From RI-43 sp033764725 (lineage in GTDB: Bacteria > Pseudomonadota > Alphaproteobacteria > Caulobacterales > Aquidulcibacteraceae): a stretch of 64,000 nucleotides of DNA. The stretch is from positions 1-64,000 of the forward strand of contig JANRIR010000014.1 in assembly GCA_033764725.1 (NCBI GenBank), in the 5' to 3' direction. The translations under genes and the position numbers were made by a program. Shown piece after piece: positions 52,153 through 62,021 of the stretch. A model generated the notes under the pieces. The model was not told the DNA's origin. It worked only from the letters and a program-made list of their open reading frames with translations, and did no database searches. The number at the start of each line of letters is the position of its first letter. Positions within the stretch are counted from its first letter, which is position 1.

Positions 52153-53133
52153 TTAGAGCGGGCGGACGTTCACATCCTGGTTGGCCAGCGGCAGCTCGAG
52201 CAGCATGCCGATGCGGCCGGCGATGACGTCGTCCAGGCCCGCGGCGCGGGCTTCGCTGACCTGGATCGCCGCCGATACGGAATCGTCAGCTGCGCCGGTG
52301 AGCACGACGGTGCCGGCGTTCGCCAGGCGCGCTTCCGCGGCGACCTCAGCGACCGTGGCCAGCGGCGAGGCGGGGGAATGCAATTGCGACAGCGCCTGCG
52401 ATTGCGCGCCATGCAGAACGACGTCCGCATTGGCTGCTGCGTGCGCCCATTCGGCGCGACCGTCGCCGGCGACGACGAGCGAGCGGCCGCGATAATCGAA
52501 GCGATAGCCGACGCGGCCGACGTCGAAATCCTCGTCCGTGGTGAAGGCCGAGACGATGAGGCCTTCCGCTTCATAGACGATCACGGAGCGGCCCGGCTCA
52601 GGCGCCGGCGCCCAGGCCTGAAGGCCGCTGGCGATGCCGTCCAGCCCGCCGGCGGCGTTGAGCCCTTCGACCATGCGCTGCGTGTCGCCGGGGCCGTACA
52701 CCGGGAGCAACTGATTGGTGCGGCCGAAGGCGGCGCGCTGATAGAGCACGTCGAGATCGGCGGTTTGCGTGAAGCCGGCGTTCGTCAACAGCACGGCCTC
52801 GAGCCGGTTGAGCGGGACGTTGCGGCCCTGCAGCGCGTCGGCGGCGCCGGCGCCGGCGTCGATCACGAACAGCTTGCCGGCCGCGACCACCGCCAGACAG
52901 GGCCGCGCTTCCTGGCGCGCATCGGCGCTGGCCCCGGCGCCGCAAACGAGCGCGCGCAGCGCCGTCGGCGCGAACAGGTCTTCGTTGTGTTCGGATTGCT
53001 GGGACGCGTACGCGGCGTAGGCGCGCGCTAGCGCTTCCTGGCCCTCAGGCGTCTGCGATCCGACGACCCAGCCGCCCCAGAACAGGCCCGACAAGGTGAC
53101 AAAAACGATGGACGAAGTTCCGACCGGATTCAT
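52153..53133 (-). CDS. metallo-beta-lactamase-fold protein without the HxHxDH metal site (probable pseudo-enzyme)
   Basis: A 326-aa protein with an N-terminal membrane segment (about 9-25) and an RNase Z/arylsulfatase-like metallo-beta-lactamase fold: ALVCGAGASAD ... KLFVIDAGAGAADAL, then LLTNAGFTQTADLDVL, exactly where active members read LLTHxHxDH. Residues 118, 120, 122 and 123 are N, G, T and Q, so the main zinc ligands are gone. The later AGDG aspartate and LHGAQ histidine positions survive. Start ATG 53133 has AGGGG upstream. It is probably a periplasmic binding or regulatory protein. Confidence 0.82.
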   Translation of the reverse strand: MNPVGTSSIVFVTLSGLFWGGWVVGSQTPEGQEALARAYAAYASQQSEHNEDLFAPTALRALVCGAGASADARQEARPCLAVVAAGKLFVIDAGAGAADALQGRNVPLNRLEAVLLTNAGFTQTADLDVLYQRAAFGRTNQLLPVYGPGDTQRMVEGLNAAGGLDGIASGLQAWAPAPEPGRSVIVYEAEGLIVSAFTTDEDFDVGRVGYRFDYRGRSLVVAGDGRAEWAHAAANADVVLHGAQSQALSQLHSPASPLATVAEVAAEARLANAGTVVLTGAADDSVSAAIQVSEARAAGLDDVIAGRIGMLLELPLANQDVNVRPL

Positions 53134-53264
53134 GTTGATACCCCTGAGCGGATCGCTTCGATCGGCGGGTGAGACGCAATCGAATCGTTGACCCAAAGCC
53201 CTCCGCTAGTCAGTAACCCAAACGCAAGAATTAGGGAAACTGGTAAAGGATTTCTTACACAGAA

Positions 53265-54041
53265 ATGTGCCCCGATCTGGAGCCGCTCCGCACGCGCCCG
53301 CTGGCTGATTTCTCGGCCCTGCGCGCCCGCGCTAAGCCCTTGACGCCATGGCCGATTGCGCATGACGGCGCAGCCGCGGCGGAGCCGCTCGTCGATGTCC
53401 GCGATTATGGCGTGCGCGGACGAAATCATTACGCGCACGCACGCAACCCGCCCTATTGGGGCGCGGCGCCCGGCGCGATCGACGGCTTGTTTGCGCGCGT
53501 CGGCGTGGCGCAGCGGCTGCAATCGGTCGATGCGCGCCTGTCGCGCAGCGGCCTGGCCTTGTGGCTGCACGACGCCTGGCGCCCGCGCGCCGTGCAGGCC
53601 TATTTCCATGACGTGTGGACGCCGACCGCGCTGCGCGCGCGCCATCCCGATTGGGACGACGCCGCGATCCGCGCCGAGACGGCGAAATACTGGTCGGCGC
53701 CGACGGTCGATCGCGATCGTCCGGCGCCGCACGAAACCGGCGGCGCGGTGGACGTCACGCTGGTGTGGCGCGAGGACGCGACGCCGTTGTGGATGGGGTC
53801 GCTGTTCGACGATCCCGCGCCGCTGTCGCAGCCCGATTATTTCGAACGCCTCGATCCCACGCAGTGGAGCTTTTCGGCGGAGGAGGCGCGCGCCAATCGC
53901 CGCGTGTTGCACTGGGTGATGATCGAAGCCGGCTTTGCGCCGCATCCGCACGAGTGGTGGCATTTTTCCTATGGCGACCAGTATTGGGCGCGAAACGCCG
54001 GCGCGCCGGCGGCGCTGTACGGTTTGGCTGCGCCGGCATGA
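53265..54041 (+). CDS. D-alanyl-D-alanine dipeptidase-like (M15D) protein
   Basis: A 258-aa member of the VanX/DdpX zinc dipeptidases. The metal and catalytic motifs are HETGGAVDVTLVW (H and D ligands) and HEWWHFSYGD near the C-terminus (catalytic glutamate, third histidine), with WLHDAWRPRAVQAYF typical before them. Known members hydrolyse D-Ala-D-Ala; in non-resistant bacteria they salvage it. No signal peptide is seen, so the enzyme is likely cytoplasmic. The stop overlaps murI (ATGA), linking it to peptidoglycan D-amino-acid metabolism. Confidence 0.88.
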   Translation: MCPDLEPLRTRPLADFSALRARAKPLTPWPIAHDGAAAAEPLVDVRDYGVRGRNHYAHARNPPYWGAAPGAIDGLFARVGVAQRLQSVDARLSRSGLALWLHDAWRPRAVQAYFHDVWTPTALRARHPDWDDAAIRAETAKYWSAPTVDRDRPAPHETGGAVDVTLVWREDATPLWMGSLFDDPAPLSQPDYFERLDPTQWSFSAEEARANRRVLHWVMIEAGFAPHPHEWWHFSYGDQYWARNAGAPAALYGLAAPA

Positions 54042-54823
54042 CGCGCATTCTGGTGTTCGATTCCGGCGTCGGCGGGCTCTCCATCGCCGATGCGATCGTC
54101 GCTGCGGGGCTCGACGCGGAGATCGATTACGTCGCCGACAATGCCTGGCTGCCCTATGGCGAAAAAAGCGATGCGGATTTGCGCGCGCGCGTGCCGGCGG
54201 TGATCGCGGCCGCCGCGGCGCGGCTTGCGCCTGACGTCGTCGTCGTCGCGTGCAACACGGCGAGCACGATCGCGCTGGACGCCGTGCGCGCGACGCTGTC
54301 GATTCCCGTCGTCGGCGTCGTGCCGCCGATCAAGCCGGCGGCCGCGCAAAGCCGCACGCGCGTGATCGGATTGCTGGCCACGCCGGCCACCGTGCGCCGG
54401 CCCTACACCGACGATTTGATCGCGCGCCACGCCGCTGACGTGCGCGTGGTGCGCTACGGATCAAGCGCGCTTGTGTTGGCCGCTGAAGCGCGCCTCGCCG
54501 GCCGGCCGGCGGATCCAAGCGCCATCAAGGATGCGGTGGACGGACTGTTCGGCGCGCCGGGCGGCGGCGACATCGACGCTGTGGCGCTCGCCTGCACGCA
54601 TTTTCCGCTGCTGGTCGATGCGCTGCGCGCCGCGGCGCCGCGTCCCGCGCTGTGGCTGGATTCCGGCGCGGCGGTGGCGCGCCGCACCCGCGACGTCTCC
54701 GGCGCGCGCGATGGCGTCGCGCGGCCGGGCGCGGTGTGGTGCACCGATGCTGCGCGCTGCGCCGCCTTGACGACTGCGACCGCCTCACGCGGCTACATGG
54801 CGGCGCGCGCGCTCGCGGTGTAA
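54038..54823 (+). CDS. murI: glutamate racemase
   Basis: MurI makes D-glutamate for peptidoglycan. The 261-aa product has VFDSGVGGLS, YVADNAWLPYGEK, and the two catalytic cysteines 72 (VVACNTAST) and 186 (ALACTHFPLL), each in its conserved context. The ATG overlaps the stop of the dipeptidase gene; a longer open frame beginning at 53615 is out of frame with that gene and not used. Both genes feed D-amino acids to cell-wall synthesis. Confidence 0.95.
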   Translation: MTRILVFDSGVGGLSIADAIVAAGLDAEIDYVADNAWLPYGEKSDADLRARVPAVIAAAAARLAPDVVVVACNTASTIALDAVRATLSIPVVGVVPPIKPAAAQSRTRVIGLLATPATVRRPYTDDLIARHAADVRVVRYGSSALVLAAEARLAGRPADPSAIKDAVDGLFGAPGGGDIDAVALACTHFPLLVDALRAAAPRPALWLDSGAAVARRTRDVSGARDGVARPGAVWCTDAARCAALTTATASRGYMAARALAV

Positions 54824-54971
54824 TTCATGTTGCATTCAGATTGTCACCTCTTCATTCAGGGGATGACGGCCGCGTAACATTGCGGCGTGCGCAATGCAGA
54901 GCGCCCTGAAGAGCGCCGCGGCGCGAACGCGCCGATACGCCGCAAACGCGCAGCGAGTGGGGACGTACGCC

Positions 54972-56648
54972 ATGGCTTCGCCCTTTGGGGACCCCCCGAT
55001 CGGCCTGACCGCCCAGATCGAGAGCCTGTCGACGCTTTTGTCGCGACAGCAGGTGATGCGCATCCCGCGCCACCAGCGGCCTTATGTCTGGGAAGAAAGC
55101 GAGATCGGCCAGCTGATCGAGGATTTGCGCGGCGCGTATGAGCGGCGCGCCTCGTTCTATTTCGTGGGCCAGATGGTGTTCGTGCGCGACGGCATGCGCG
55201 AGGTCGAAATCGCCGACGGTCAGCAACGCATTACGACGCTGACGATGATTCTCGCCTACGCGCGCGACCGCATCTCGCACCGCGCGCCGCTCTATCAGAG
55301 CCTGATCCTGCTCGACAATGCGACGCCGCGGCTGCGGCTGCGGCCGGCCGACGAGAACTTCTACCACGAATATGTGCAGAAACCCGGGCGCTTCCGCACG
55401 CTGGCCGAGGCGGAAGGCACGGTCACGGATTCGCAGGGCCTGCTGTGCGCGGCGGCGGAAGTCATCTGGCGCCTGCTCGACGGCATGAGCACGACGCAGC
55501 TCGACGCCTTCGCGACCTATATCTGCCGCGCCACGCTGTTCAACATCATCGACGCCGGCGAGCGCGGCGCAGCGCTCACCGTGTTCAACGCGATGACGCG
55601 CGCCGGCCGGCTCCCGTCCGGTCCCGACGTGTTGAAATCCGAGCTCCTCGAGCGCGCGCAGCTGAGCGACGAGGACGCCGAAGCCGCGGCCCGCCAGTGG
55701 GAATCGCTCGAAGACGATATGGGGCGCGACGCCTTCGCCAGGCTCATCGAAATCGTGCCGCAATTGCTGTACGGCGAACCGATCTTGTCGCCGGGCGATC
55801 TCGGCGCATTTCGCCGCGCCATCGAGGAGCGCTCGTCCCCGAACGAGTTTCTGCAACGGCAATTGCCGCAATTCGGCGCGACGTTGCGGGCCGTGAACGA
55901 CGCCGCAGTGGACGCGGGCCCGCACACCAAGGACGTCAATCGGCGGCTTTTGTGCATGCACAACACCGCAAGCAAATCCTGGGTGGCGCCGGTGGTGCGC
56001 TTCCTCGCCGAATTCGGGCAGGATCACGACGCGGTCGCGACCTTCGTGCGCGGCATGGATTTGTTGATCTTCGCCATGGCGCTGAACCAGATCCAGGAAG
56101 AAAAGGACGCGCGCCTCGCCCGCGTCTGGCTGGCCGGCGCCGACAAAAAGAAACTGTACGGCCCGGGCGGCGCGGTGTCGCTGACTCTGGCGGAGTCGCG
56201 TGCGCTCTTGGCGCGTGTGCGCGGGCCGTTCCGTCGCGACAACAAGACCGATTCCGGATTGCGTCGGGTGCTGTCGGCGCGCGTCAACGCGGCGCTGCCG
56301 GGCGGCGCTGTGCCGAACGTGCGCGGCGACGACGTCACCGTCGAACACATCCTGCCGCCGTCGGGCGGGCGCTCATGGGAGCCGAATTTTCCGACGCCGG
56401 AATTGCGCGCGCGCTACGCCCATCTGCTGGGCAACTGGATTTTGTTGACGCGCGCGCAAAACAAGATCGCGGCGCGGAAATCCTATGCCGAGAAGCGCGA
56501 TCTGTATTTCAAGACGCCGGGCGCGCCGATCTGGGCGATCACGCGCGACATCGACAGCATCGAGGACTGGACCTGGGAGGCGATCGACCGGCGCCACTCG
56601 CGCCTGATCGCCGTGCTGGCGCAGGATCTCGGCATCGATCTCAGCTGA
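54972..56648 (+). CDS. GmrSD-like protein: DUF262 plus DUF1524
   Basis: A 558-aa protein with an N-terminal DUF262 domain (about 12-300: IPRHQRPYVW, then IADGQQRITTL at 80-90, the nucleotide-linked motif) and a C-terminal DUF1524 HNH-like domain (about 450-520: VTVEHILPPS with histidine 459, and LGNWILLTRAQNK). This is the domain pair of GmrSD, the type IV restriction enzyme that cuts glucosylated hydroxymethylcytosine DNA, and of many uncharacterised relatives. No methylase or other defence gene is adjacent. I choose ATG 54972 (GGGGAC before it); ATG 54894 would add 26 unconserved residues. Confidence 0.87.
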   Translation: MASPFGDPPIGLTAQIESLSTLLSRQQVMRIPRHQRPYVWEESEIGQLIEDLRGAYERRASFYFVGQMVFVRDGMREVEIADGQQRITTLTMILAYARDRISHRAPLYQSLILLDNATPRLRLRPADENFYHEYVQKPGRFRTLAEAEGTVTDSQGLLCAAAEVIWRLLDGMSTTQLDAFATYICRATLFNIIDAGERGAALTVFNAMTRAGRLPSGPDVLKSELLERAQLSDEDAEAAARQWESLEDDMGRDAFARLIEIVPQLLYGEPILSPGDLGAFRRAIEERSSPNEFLQRQLPQFGATLRAVNDAAVDAGPHTKDVNRRLLCMHNTASKSWVAPVVRFLAEFGQDHDAVATFVRGMDLLIFAMALNQIQEEKDARLARVWLAGADKKKLYGPGGAVSLTLAESRALLARVRGPFRRDNKTDSGLRRVLSARVNAALPGGAVPNVRGDDVTVEHILPPSGGRSWEPNFPTPELRARYAHLLGNWILLTRAQNKIAARKSYAEKRDLYFKTPGAPIWAITRDIDSIEDWTWEAIDRRHSRLIAVLAQDLGIDLS

Positions 56649-56660
56649 CGCGCTGCGGCG

Positions 56661-58196
56661 TCAGCGAAAGTCCGCCATGAACGCCGCGTCGCGCGGGGCC
56701 GGCGCAAAGCCTGACGCCTCGGCCAGCGCCAAGGTGCGCACGGCGTCCCCGCCGAGCGGAATCTCCGCGGCGTCGCGCGGCGCGAAGCTTTGGAAATCGC
56801 CGGCGATGCGGGTCCAGTAGCCGGGCGTCATCGACACCACCAGCACGCGTTCGCCGTCCGCCGCGCGCATCGGCGCAGCCGCTTCGGCGTGATTGCCGGC
56901 GGCGGGGCCGAGCACCCACATGCGCAGCGGGGCCGGCGGCGCCGCGCGGTCGCGCCACTGATAGGCCAGCTCGAAAAAAGCGGCGCGATGGTCGACGACG
57001 ATGGCCGTGACCGGGCCGGTCTGGGCGAGCGTTGCGACCTCCGCCTCGATGCGCTCGGCGGTTTGCGCCCAGGCGGCGGCTTCGCGCAGGCCGCGCGGGC
57101 GTTTGTCGGAGAAGCGGTCGATGATGTCGGGCGACAGCGTCGCCGCCGTCAGCAGCGCGCCGAGCGCCGCATGCACGCCGGCGCTGCCCCACAGCGCCGC
57201 GCGCCCGATGCGGCCGCGCGACAACAGGCCGGCGAGCAGCACGATCGCGGCCGGATAGGCGGCGGCCGCCCAATTGGCGTGCGCCCGCGTCAGCAGGGCT
57301 TGCACGATGATGATCGCCAGCGGCGGCGCGATGAACGCCCACAGGATCCGCTCGCGCTCCGCCACGCGCCCCGGCGCGCGCGCGGCCTGCGCCAAGAGCG
57401 CCGCCAGGGCGACGAACAAGATAGGCCCGATCACGCCGGCCTGGCTGAGAATGAAATCCAGCGCTTCGCCGGGATGGAACAAGGCGCCGCCGAGATCGGT
57501 GTTCTCCGCCGTGTGCGTGACGGTGGCGAAGCTGTTGGCGGCGTTCCAGATCGCGTTGGGCGCAACGATCGCCAGCGCGATCCCCCAGGCCGCGAGCGCC
57601 TGGCGCGTCAGCAGCGCGGCGCGCACTTGCGGCGACCACAGGAAGGCGACCGCCGCGCAGAGCGGAAAATAGCCCATGGCGTACTTGGCCAGCATGCCGA
57701 AGCCCGCCGCGGCGCCGAGCGCGGCCGCCCATCCCCATGTCCGCGTCTCCACGAACCTGTGGAACGCCAAGAGCGCCGCGCACCACAGCGGCAGCAGCAG
57801 CGCGTCGGTGGAGATCAGGCCGGCGGAAAATTGCACACCTGGCATCAACAGCCAGCCGACGCCCGCCCACGCGCCTGCCGTCGGCGTGTAGAGCCGCGCG
57901 GCGAGCGCGTAGAGCGCGAAGGCGCCCAATGTGTGGGCGATCGGCGAGGCGAGACGCACCGCCCAGGGGTCGTCCCCGAAGAGCGATGTTGTCGCAGCGA
58001 TGGTCCAGCCGATGAGGGGCGGCTTGGAGAAATACCCCCAGTCGAGATCGCGGCTCCAATACCAATACTGGGCTTCGTCGAAGTGCAGGTCGAGCGGCGA
58101 CAGCGCCAGGATCGCGACGCGGAAGACCAGCAAAATTGCTGCAATGCCGCAAAACGCCAGGAACGCCGCATCTATTTGGCGCGCAGCCATCCGCAT
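56661..58196 (-). CDS. GT39/ArnT-like membrane glycosyltransferase
   Basis: A 511-aa membrane protein with about ten hydrophobic segments in the N-terminal 370 residues and a soluble periplasmic C-terminus. The first external loop has LDLHFDEAQYWYWSRDLDWGYFSKPPLIGW, with the DE motif typical of ArnT/PMT-family sugar transferases that use polyprenyl-phosphate donors. The acceptor is unknown. Start is uncertain: ATG 58196 (MRMAARQ) is used; an upstream GTG at 58286 adds a basic, unstructured stretch. It converges on the GmrSD-like gene. Confidence 0.87.
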   Translation of the reverse strand: MRMAARQIDAAFLAFCGIAAILLVFRVAILALSPLDLHFDEAQYWYWSRDLDWGYFSKPPLIGWTIAATTSLFGDDPWAVRLASPIAHTLGAFALYALAARLYTPTAGAWAGVGWLLMPGVQFSAGLISTDALLLPLWCAALLAFHRFVETRTWGWAAALGAAAGFGMLAKYAMGYFPLCAAVAFLWSPQVRAALLTRQALAAWGIALAIVAPNAIWNAANSFATVTHTAENTDLGGALFHPGEALDFILSQAGVIGPILFVALAALLAQAARAPGRVAERERILWAFIAPPLAIIIVQALLTRAHANWAAAAYPAAIVLLAGLLSRGRIGRAALWGSAGVHAALGALLTAATLSPDIIDRFSDKRPRGLREAAAWAQTAERIEAEVATLAQTGPVTAIVVDHRAAFFELAYQWRDRAAPPAPLRMWVLGPAAGNHAEAAAPMRAADGERVLVVSMTPGYWTRIAGDFQSFAPRDAAEIPLGGDAVRTLALAEASGFAPAPRDAAFMADFR

Positions 58197-58438
58197 CGGG
58201 ATTTTGTCTTTCAGGGCTGAATTCGCCGCAACGGCGAAAATGCGATGTCTTGGCCGCTCTTTGGCATGACGCAAGCGCGTCGTCACGTGATCCGATTGGC
58301 GAAACTGTGGCGCGAATGCGACAGTCTCAGAACCTTCACAAAACTGTCACCGCAAAGATGACTCCACACGCTAGGTGCACCGCAGCGCGACGAGCGGCGG
58401 GCCAGCCGTGACGGACAGCGAGGCAGGGGGTCTTCAAA

Positions 58439-61400
58439 ATGATGTCGAAAAAGTGGGTGGGGGGCGCCGCCCTCTCAGTGCTCTCGTTCGCCATGGGCGG
58501 CGTCGCCTGGGCGCAGGAAACCACCGCCGCGATGCGCGGCACGGTGACGGACGCCAGCGGCGCGCCGTTGGCGGGCGTGGACGTGGTCGCCGTGCACGAA
58601 CCGACCGGCACGCGCTTCACCGAACCTACGGCGGCGGACGGCTCGTTCGACTTGCGCGGCATGCGCGTCGGCGGCCCGTACTCCATCGAATTCACGTCGC
58701 CGGACTATCAGGGCGAGCGCGTCGAGAACGTGTTCCTCGTGGTCGGCAATCCGTATCGCATCGTGGTCGATCTCGAGCCTTCCGAGGCTGAGATCGTGGT
58801 CACCGCGAACATCGTCCGCGCCGGGGCCGAGGCGATCGGCTCGCAATCGGTGCTCACCCGCGACGACATCGACGGCGTCGTCTCCGTCAGCCGCGACATC
58901 CGCGACCTCGCGCGCCGCGACCCGCTGGTCTCGCAGACCGCGGGCGGCAACCAGGGCCTGCGCATCGCCGGCTCCAACCCGCGCACCAACCGCATCACCA
59001 TCGACGGCGTGCAGGCGCAGGACGATTTCGGCCTGAACACGGGCGGTCTGCCGACCCGTCGCGGCCCGGTGTCGCTCGACGCCATCGAAACCTTCCAGGT
59101 CGAGGCCGTGCCGTTCGACGTCGAGAACGGCGACTTCCTCGGCGGCGCCGTGAACGTGACGCTTGCGCAAGGCGGCAACGAAATCGATGGCTCCGCCTTC
59201 GTGAAGTATCTGAACGAGGGCCTTGTCGGCACGCGGCTCAACGGCGTGAACTCGCCCCGCCTCGTCACCCAGGAAAACTATGGCGGCACGCTGCGCGGCC
59301 CCATCATTGAAGACACGCTGTTTTATGCGCTGTCCTACGAATACTACAATTCCGCCGACGTGACCGATCGCGGCCCGGCCAATTCCGGCTTCGCCAATAC
59401 GATCACCGGCCCGTCCGGCGCGCTGACGCAAGCGCAGATCGATGCGATCACCGGCATTTATTACAACACCTATGGCGGCTCGCGCCCGCTTGGCGGCATC
59501 ACCAACACCAAGCCGATCTATGACGAGAAATACACCGCGCGGGTCGACTGGAACATCAACGAAGACCACCGCGCCTTCGCGACCTATCGCTATTCCGAAT
59601 CCGGCATCGTTCAGCGCACCAACCTGACCCAGACCTCCGCCGGTCTCGACTCGCAATGGTATCTCACCGGCGAAGAGGATCAGACCTTCGCGTTCCAGGT
59701 GAACAGCGATTGGTCGCCGAACTTCTCCACCGAGGCGCGCTACTCGCAACGCGACTACACCCGCCTGCAGGAGCCGCCGAACGGGCAGAACTTCGCCGAC
59801 ATCCAGGTATGTACCTCGCCAACCCCGACGACGGGCGGCTCCTTCAACGCCTGCGACTCGATCGGCGTCGTGCGTTTCGGGCCCGACCTGAACCGCCACG
59901 CCAATTTCTTGCAAACCCAAACCCAGCAGGCGGCGTTCTCGGGCGAGTATGTGTGGGGCGATCACCTGTTCAAGGCCGGCCTGCAATGGCAGCGCACGGA
60001 TGTGTTCAACATCTTCCTGCCGAACTCGGACGGCACGTATTACTTCGATTCCACCGCGGACTTCCTTGCCGGTCGCGCAAACCAGTACCAGTACCGCAAC
60101 GCGCTGACCAACAATCCCAACGATGCGGCCGCGGTGTTCGATTACAACATCTGGACCGCCTTCGTGCAGGACCAGTGGGACATCACCCCTGACCTGACCC
60201 TCACGGCGGGCATTCGCTACGACGCCTATGCCGGCGACGACAAGCCGAAGCTCAATCCCAACTTCGTGACGCGCTACGGGTTCGACAACCTCGAAACCTA
60301 TACCGGCCGCGACGTGATCATGCCGCGGATTGCGGCCGAGTGGCGTCCGCAGAACGAATTGAAGATCAGCGGCGGCATCGGCCTGTTCTCGGGCGGCCTG
60401 CCGGACGTGTTCCTGTCGAACGTGTACGCAAATACCGGCTTCGTCGACAATTCGTTCGACTTCCGCCGCAACGCCACCACCGGTCTGATCACGGAAAACA
60501 ACGGCAACCTGAATTGCGGCCCGATCACGGCGCAGGCGCAGGCGTGCCTCGATGCGCTGAATATCGTCCCGAGCTCAACCTTCGGCTTTTCGGTGCCGGC
60601 TTCGGTGCGCGCCGCGCTGGCGAACCTGCAGGCGTCGCCGTTCGGCGAAACCAACTCGATCTCGCCGGATTTCGAGATGCCGTCCGACTGGCGTTCGAAC
60701 CTGTCGGTGCAATATGAGCGCTGGGGCTTCGATTTCGGCTTCGACGCGATCTATGTCGTCACCAACGAGGCGCTTGCGTTCCGCGACCTGCGCGCCACGC
60801 CGCTGCTGATCAACGGCCAGCGCGCGCTGACGCCGGACGGCCGCATCCGTTATGACGGCCTCAACAACACGCAGCGCAATGCGGCGCGCGCGCTGGGCTT
60901 CACCGTGTCGAACGTGCAGGATGTGCGGCCGCGCATTCCGGTGTCCACCACCGGCTCCACGGCGGGCGCCATCGGCAACAACCGCGATATCCAGGCCTAC
61001 AATCCCGGCGAAACGAGCGAATATCTGACGCTCGCCTTCACCGTCAGCCGCGCCTACGATTTCGGCGTCGACTGGAGCCTGTCGTACGCGCTGCAGAACT
61101 TCGACGAATATTCGAGCTCGGCGCGTTTCGCCTCGACCGCGAACTCGCTCTACAATGACCAGTTCACGGCGCTCGATCCCGATACGCCGGTGCGCGGCGA
61201 GGGCCTCGAGGAAATCTCCAATTCCTGGAAGGGCAATATTGGCTGGCGCCGCGATTTCGTCGGCGACCTCGAGACGCGCTTCGAGCTGTTCGGCAGCTGG
61301 TCGGAGGATCGCGCATCGACGCCGGTCATGGGCACGCCCGGCGGCGGCCGCTCGACGACGTTCGGCGTGAACCGCCCGAACCAGATCGCCTACATCCCGA

Positions 61401-61876
61401 ACTTTGCGGGCTGGAACGGCGCCACGACGACGCTGCCGAACGACAACCGCGTGGTGTTCGAATCGGTGGCGGCCGCGACGACCGTCGCCAATCTGGTGCG
61501 CCAGTACAACCTGCCGCAAGGCCGGATCGCCGAACGCGGCTCGCTGGCGAACGACGACATCGCGCGCTTCGATCTTTCGATCAGCCAGGAATTGCCGGCG
61601 CTGCGCGAAGGCCATCGCACGCTGTTGACGTTCGAGGTGCAGAACCTCGGCAACCTGATCAACGACGAGTGGGGCATCATCCGCACGCGCAGCGAAACCG
61701 GCGTGCGCCTGTTCGACGTTTCGTGCGCCAACGCGGCGGGTGTCGCCAATGACGCGGGCCAGGTGACGTGCGAACGGTATCGCATCAGCAACGCCAACAC
61801 GACGGGCTACAGCGAGACGCTCGATAGCGAAACCTCGCGCTGGTACATCCAGATCGGCTTGAAGTACGAATTCTGA
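58439..61876 (+). CDS. Oar-like TonB-dependent receptor with carboxypeptidase regulatory domain, 1145 aa
   Basis: An outer-membrane receptor of the Oar type. Signal peptide 1-26 (GGVAWAQ), then a CarboxypepD_reg-like beta domain (about 28-115: MRGTVTDASGAPLAGVDVVAV), EAEIVVTANIVR as TonB-box-like segment, a plug and a long barrel ending WYIQIGLKYEF with the usual terminal phenylalanine. Such receptors are common in Caulobacter, sphingomonads and Bacteroidetes and probably take up peptides or glycans. AGGGGG lies before the ATG at 58439; ATG 58442 is equally possible. A terminator follows. Confidence 0.94.
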   Translation: MMSKKWVGGAALSVLSFAMGGVAWAQETTAAMRGTVTDASGAPLAGVDVVAVHEPTGTRFTEPTAADGSFDLRGMRVGGPYSIEFTSPDYQGERVENVFLVVGNPYRIVVDLEPSEAEIVVTANIVRAGAEAIGSQSVLTRDDIDGVVSVSRDIRDLARRDPLVSQTAGGNQGLRIAGSNPRTNRITIDGVQAQDDFGLNTGGLPTRRGPVSLDAIETFQVEAVPFDVENGDFLGGAVNVTLAQGGNEIDGSAFVKYLNEGLVGTRLNGVNSPRLVTQENYGGTLRGPIIEDTLFYALSYEYYNSADVTDRGPANSGFANTITGPSGALTQAQIDAITGIYYNTYGGSRPLGGITNTKPIYDEKYTARVDWNINEDHRAFATYRYSESGIVQRTNLTQTSAGLDSQWYLTGEEDQTFAFQVNSDWSPNFSTEARYSQRDYTRLQEPPNGQNFADIQVCTSPTPTTGGSFNACDSIGVVRFGPDLNRHANFLQTQTQQAAFSGEYVWGDHLFKAGLQWQRTDVFNIFLPNSDGTYYFDSTADFLAGRANQYQYRNALTNNPNDAAAVFDYNIWTAFVQDQWDITPDLTLTAGIRYDAYAGDDKPKLNPNFVTRYGFDNLETYTGRDVIMPRIAAEWRPQNELKISGGIGLFSGGLPDVFLSNVYANTGFVDNSFDFRRNATTGLITENNGNLNCGPITAQAQACLDALNIVPSSTFGFSVPASVRAALANLQASPFGETNSISPDFEMPSDWRSNLSVQYERWGFDFGFDAIYVVTNEALAFRDLRATPLLINGQRALTPDGRIRYDGLNNTQRNAARALGFTVSNVQDVRPRIPVSTTGSTAGAIGNNRDIQAYNPGETSEYLTLAFTVSRAYDFGVDWSLSYALQNFDEYSSSARFASTANSLYNDQFTALDPDTPVRGEGLEEISNSWKGNIGWRRDFVGDLETRFELFGSWSEDRASTPVMGTPGGGRSTTFGVNRPNQIAYIPNFAGWNGATTTLPNDNRVVFESVAAATTVANLVRQYNLPQGRIAERGSLANDDIARFDLSISQELPALREGHRTLLTFEVQNLGNLINDEWGIIRTRSETGVRLFDVSCANAAGVANDAGQVTCERYRISNANTTGYSETLDSETSRWYIQIGLKYEF

Positions 61877-61898
61877 TCAAGGCTTACCCCTGACCTTT

Positions 61899-61927
61899 AA
61901 GGGCGGCGCGCGAGCGTCGCCCTTTTT
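61899..61927 (+). terminator. Rho-independent terminator of the Oar-like receptor gene
   Basis: AAGGGCGGCGC (61899-61909) pairs with GCGTCGCCCTT (61914-61924) with one G-T wobble around a GCGA tetraloop, and is followed by T residues (the T-run spans 61923-61927). It starts about 22 bases after the stop codon. Confidence 0.88.
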
Positions 61928-62021
61928 GTTTGCGCCGAAGCGCAAATCCCTGCGGCCGCGCGGTCGCTTGCGCCGGCGGCGGGAAGCCTTATCTAGCGCT
62001 GCTTTGAGGCGCGCTGCGGCC

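Noticed and set aside
54852..56348. 498-aa open frame on the - strand opposite the GmrSD-like gene
   Set aside because: Low-complexity shadow frame; the + strand has clear DUF262 and DUF1524 motifs.
58475..59986. 503-aa open frame on the - strand opposite the Oar-like receptor
   Set aside because: Antisense shadow of a gene with signal peptide, plug and barrel features.
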